Source: Thalassobacillus cyri (lineage in GTDB: Bacteria; Bacillota; Bacilli; Bacillales; Halobacillaceae). From it: a stretch of DNA of 64,000 nt. This document shows positions 63,207 to 64,000 of the stretch, piece by piece (the first letter of the stretch is position 1; every line of letters starts with the position of its first letter). The notes under the pieces are model-generated. The model saw nothing but the letters and a program-made list of their open reading frames with translations, ran no database searches and had not been told where the DNA came from. Location: contig NZ_FNQR01000022.1 in NCBI RefSeq assembly GCF_900107755.1, positions 1-64,000 of the forward strand, given 5' to 3'. A program made the position numbers and the translations under genes.

Positions 63207-64000
63207 ATGCTTGTACTCTCAGCTATTAAGAATGTAAAAGAAGATATTCGTACCAGGTTGGAAGCTGATTATCCGGAACTGACCTTTTCTTTCTGCCATG
63301 GGATAGAAGAGGCGAAGGAGGAGCTTCCTGAAGCAGAAATATTCATTACTTATGGAGAGGATTTAAATGACGAGTTAGTAAAGCAGGCGAAAAAGCTGAA
63401 ATGGATTATGGTTTTATCTGCAGGAATGGAAAAAATGCCCTTCAGCCAAATCGATCAGCAGGAGATACTAGTCACCAATGCCAGAGGTATTCATGCGGTG
63501 CCGATGGCTGAATATACATTTGCGATGCTTTTGCAAATAGCAAGGCAAACAAAGAAGGTCATCGCTAACGAACAAACCCACACTTGGGACAAGAAACTTG
63601 TCATGAGTGAAATATCTGGTAAAACGATGGGTGTCCTGGGAACGGGAGCGATAGGGCAGGAAGTAGCCAGGCTGGCAAAGGCCTTTCGAATGAAAACAAT
63701 CGGGGTATCTAAAACCGGGAATCCAAAACCTCATTTTGATGAAACACATGCCACTGACAAATGGGAGCACGTGCTAGAATATGCTGATTTTGTTGTTGCG
63801 GTAATGCCCAGCACTTCTGAAACAATCGGTTTTCTCCGCAAAGAGCATTTTCAGATGATGCTGCCTCATGCGATTTTTTTGAATATGGGCAGAGGCGACC
63901 TGGTGGAAACGGAGACTGTTTTGCAAGCTGTTCGGTCGAAGGAAATCGCGCATGCTGTATTGGATGTGTTTGAGGAAGAACCATTGCCCCGGGAGCATGT
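63207..64000 (+). CDS. D-2-hydroxyacid dehydrogenase, 3' end beyond the window
   Basis: 264 codons are visible, starting at an ATG behind GAGGAGG and open to the window edge. The NAD motif is MGVLGTGAIGQEVARLAK, catalytic-domain blocks are TNARGIHAVPMAEYTFAML and LPHAIFLNMGRGDLVET, and VLDVFEEEPLP is seen near the end. It oxidises or reduces a 2-hydroxy/2-keto acid. Substrate is unknown. Full length is probably about 310-320 residues. Confidence 0.9.
   Translation, partial: MLVLSAIKNVKEDIRTRLEADYPELTFSFCHGIEEAKEELPEAEIFITYGEDLNDELVKQAKKLKWIMVLSAGMEKMPFSQIDQQEILVTNARGIHAVPMAEYTFAMLLQIARQTKKVIANEQTHTWDKKLVMSEISGKTMGVLGTGAIGQEVARLAKAFRMKTIGVSKTGNPKPHFDETHATDKWEHVLEYADFVVAVMPSTSETIGFLRKEHFQMMLPHAIFLNMGRGDLVETETVLQAVRSKEIAHAVLDVFEEEPLPREH

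Noticed and set aside
1-64000. CRISPR array, prophage or toxin-antitoxin module
   Set aside because: No regularly spaced direct repeats, phage structural genes or recognisable toxin-antitoxin pairs were seen anywhere in the window.

Overview
The window comes from a spore-forming, salt-adapted member of the Bacillaceae, most like Halobacillus, Virgibacillus or Thalassobacillus. It has alpha/beta- and gamma-type spore DNA-binding proteins, SspK, YjcZ- and YpzG-type small spore proteins, and long stretches that keep the Bacillus subtilis yfh-yga gene order. It also has two compatible-solute functions: an osmoregulation-type proline operon (proH-proJ-proA) and an ectoine hydroxylase (ectD) with a sigma-B-like promoter. 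No plasmid, phage or CRISPR features were seen. The genus is inferred from gene content only.

Layout. 1-700: edge of a probable transposase gene and a repeat-rich gap. 700-11.7 kb: metallo-beta-lactamase-fold hydrolase, PBP4-type carboxypeptidase, dicarboxylate/amino-acid symporter, a SAM-I riboswitch driving a sodium:solute symporter, a three-gene operon (FAD amine oxidase, ornithine-cyclodeaminase-family reductase, proline-type symporter), a membrane-anchored single-HKD PLD protein and a Gly/Tyr-rich small protein. 11.9-17.2 kb: proHJA and BirA-controlled bioY-bioB. 17.9-25.8 kb: glutaminase, then a seven-gene cluster that appears to make dTDP-Fuc4NAc and to contain its own lipid-carrier transferase, small flippase and GT-C transferase. 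25.8-35.3 kb: lone receiver protein, spore proteins, intracellular subtilisin, ectD, and an ABC importer of the sulfonate/nitrate/taurine type.

35.7-62.9 kb follows B. subtilis yfhE-yfhF-recX-yfhH-sspK-yfhJ-yfhP-mutY-yfhS-sspE-ygaC-ygaD-ygaE-gsaB-ygaF. It is interrupted by insertions: a pseudo-tRNA with GNAT and amidohydrolase genes, glcT-ptsG-ptsH (without ptsI), an SDR gene, and a qoxABCD quinol oxidase with an extra small subunit. An orphan OmpR-type regulator lacking its phospho-acceptor Asp, a K+ channel and a truncated 2-hydroxyacid dehydrogenase close the window.

Two families of structured intergenic repeats run through the window. Family A is long GC-rich hairpin elements, mostly in inverted pairs. 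Family B is five copies of a roughly 90-base AT-rich element ending in a small stem-loop, all on the same strand. The candidates for something new are the self-contained Fuc4NAc transmembrane glycosylation locus, the SAM-riboswitch-controlled symporter, the paired hairpin repeats and the shortened tRNA-like gene.
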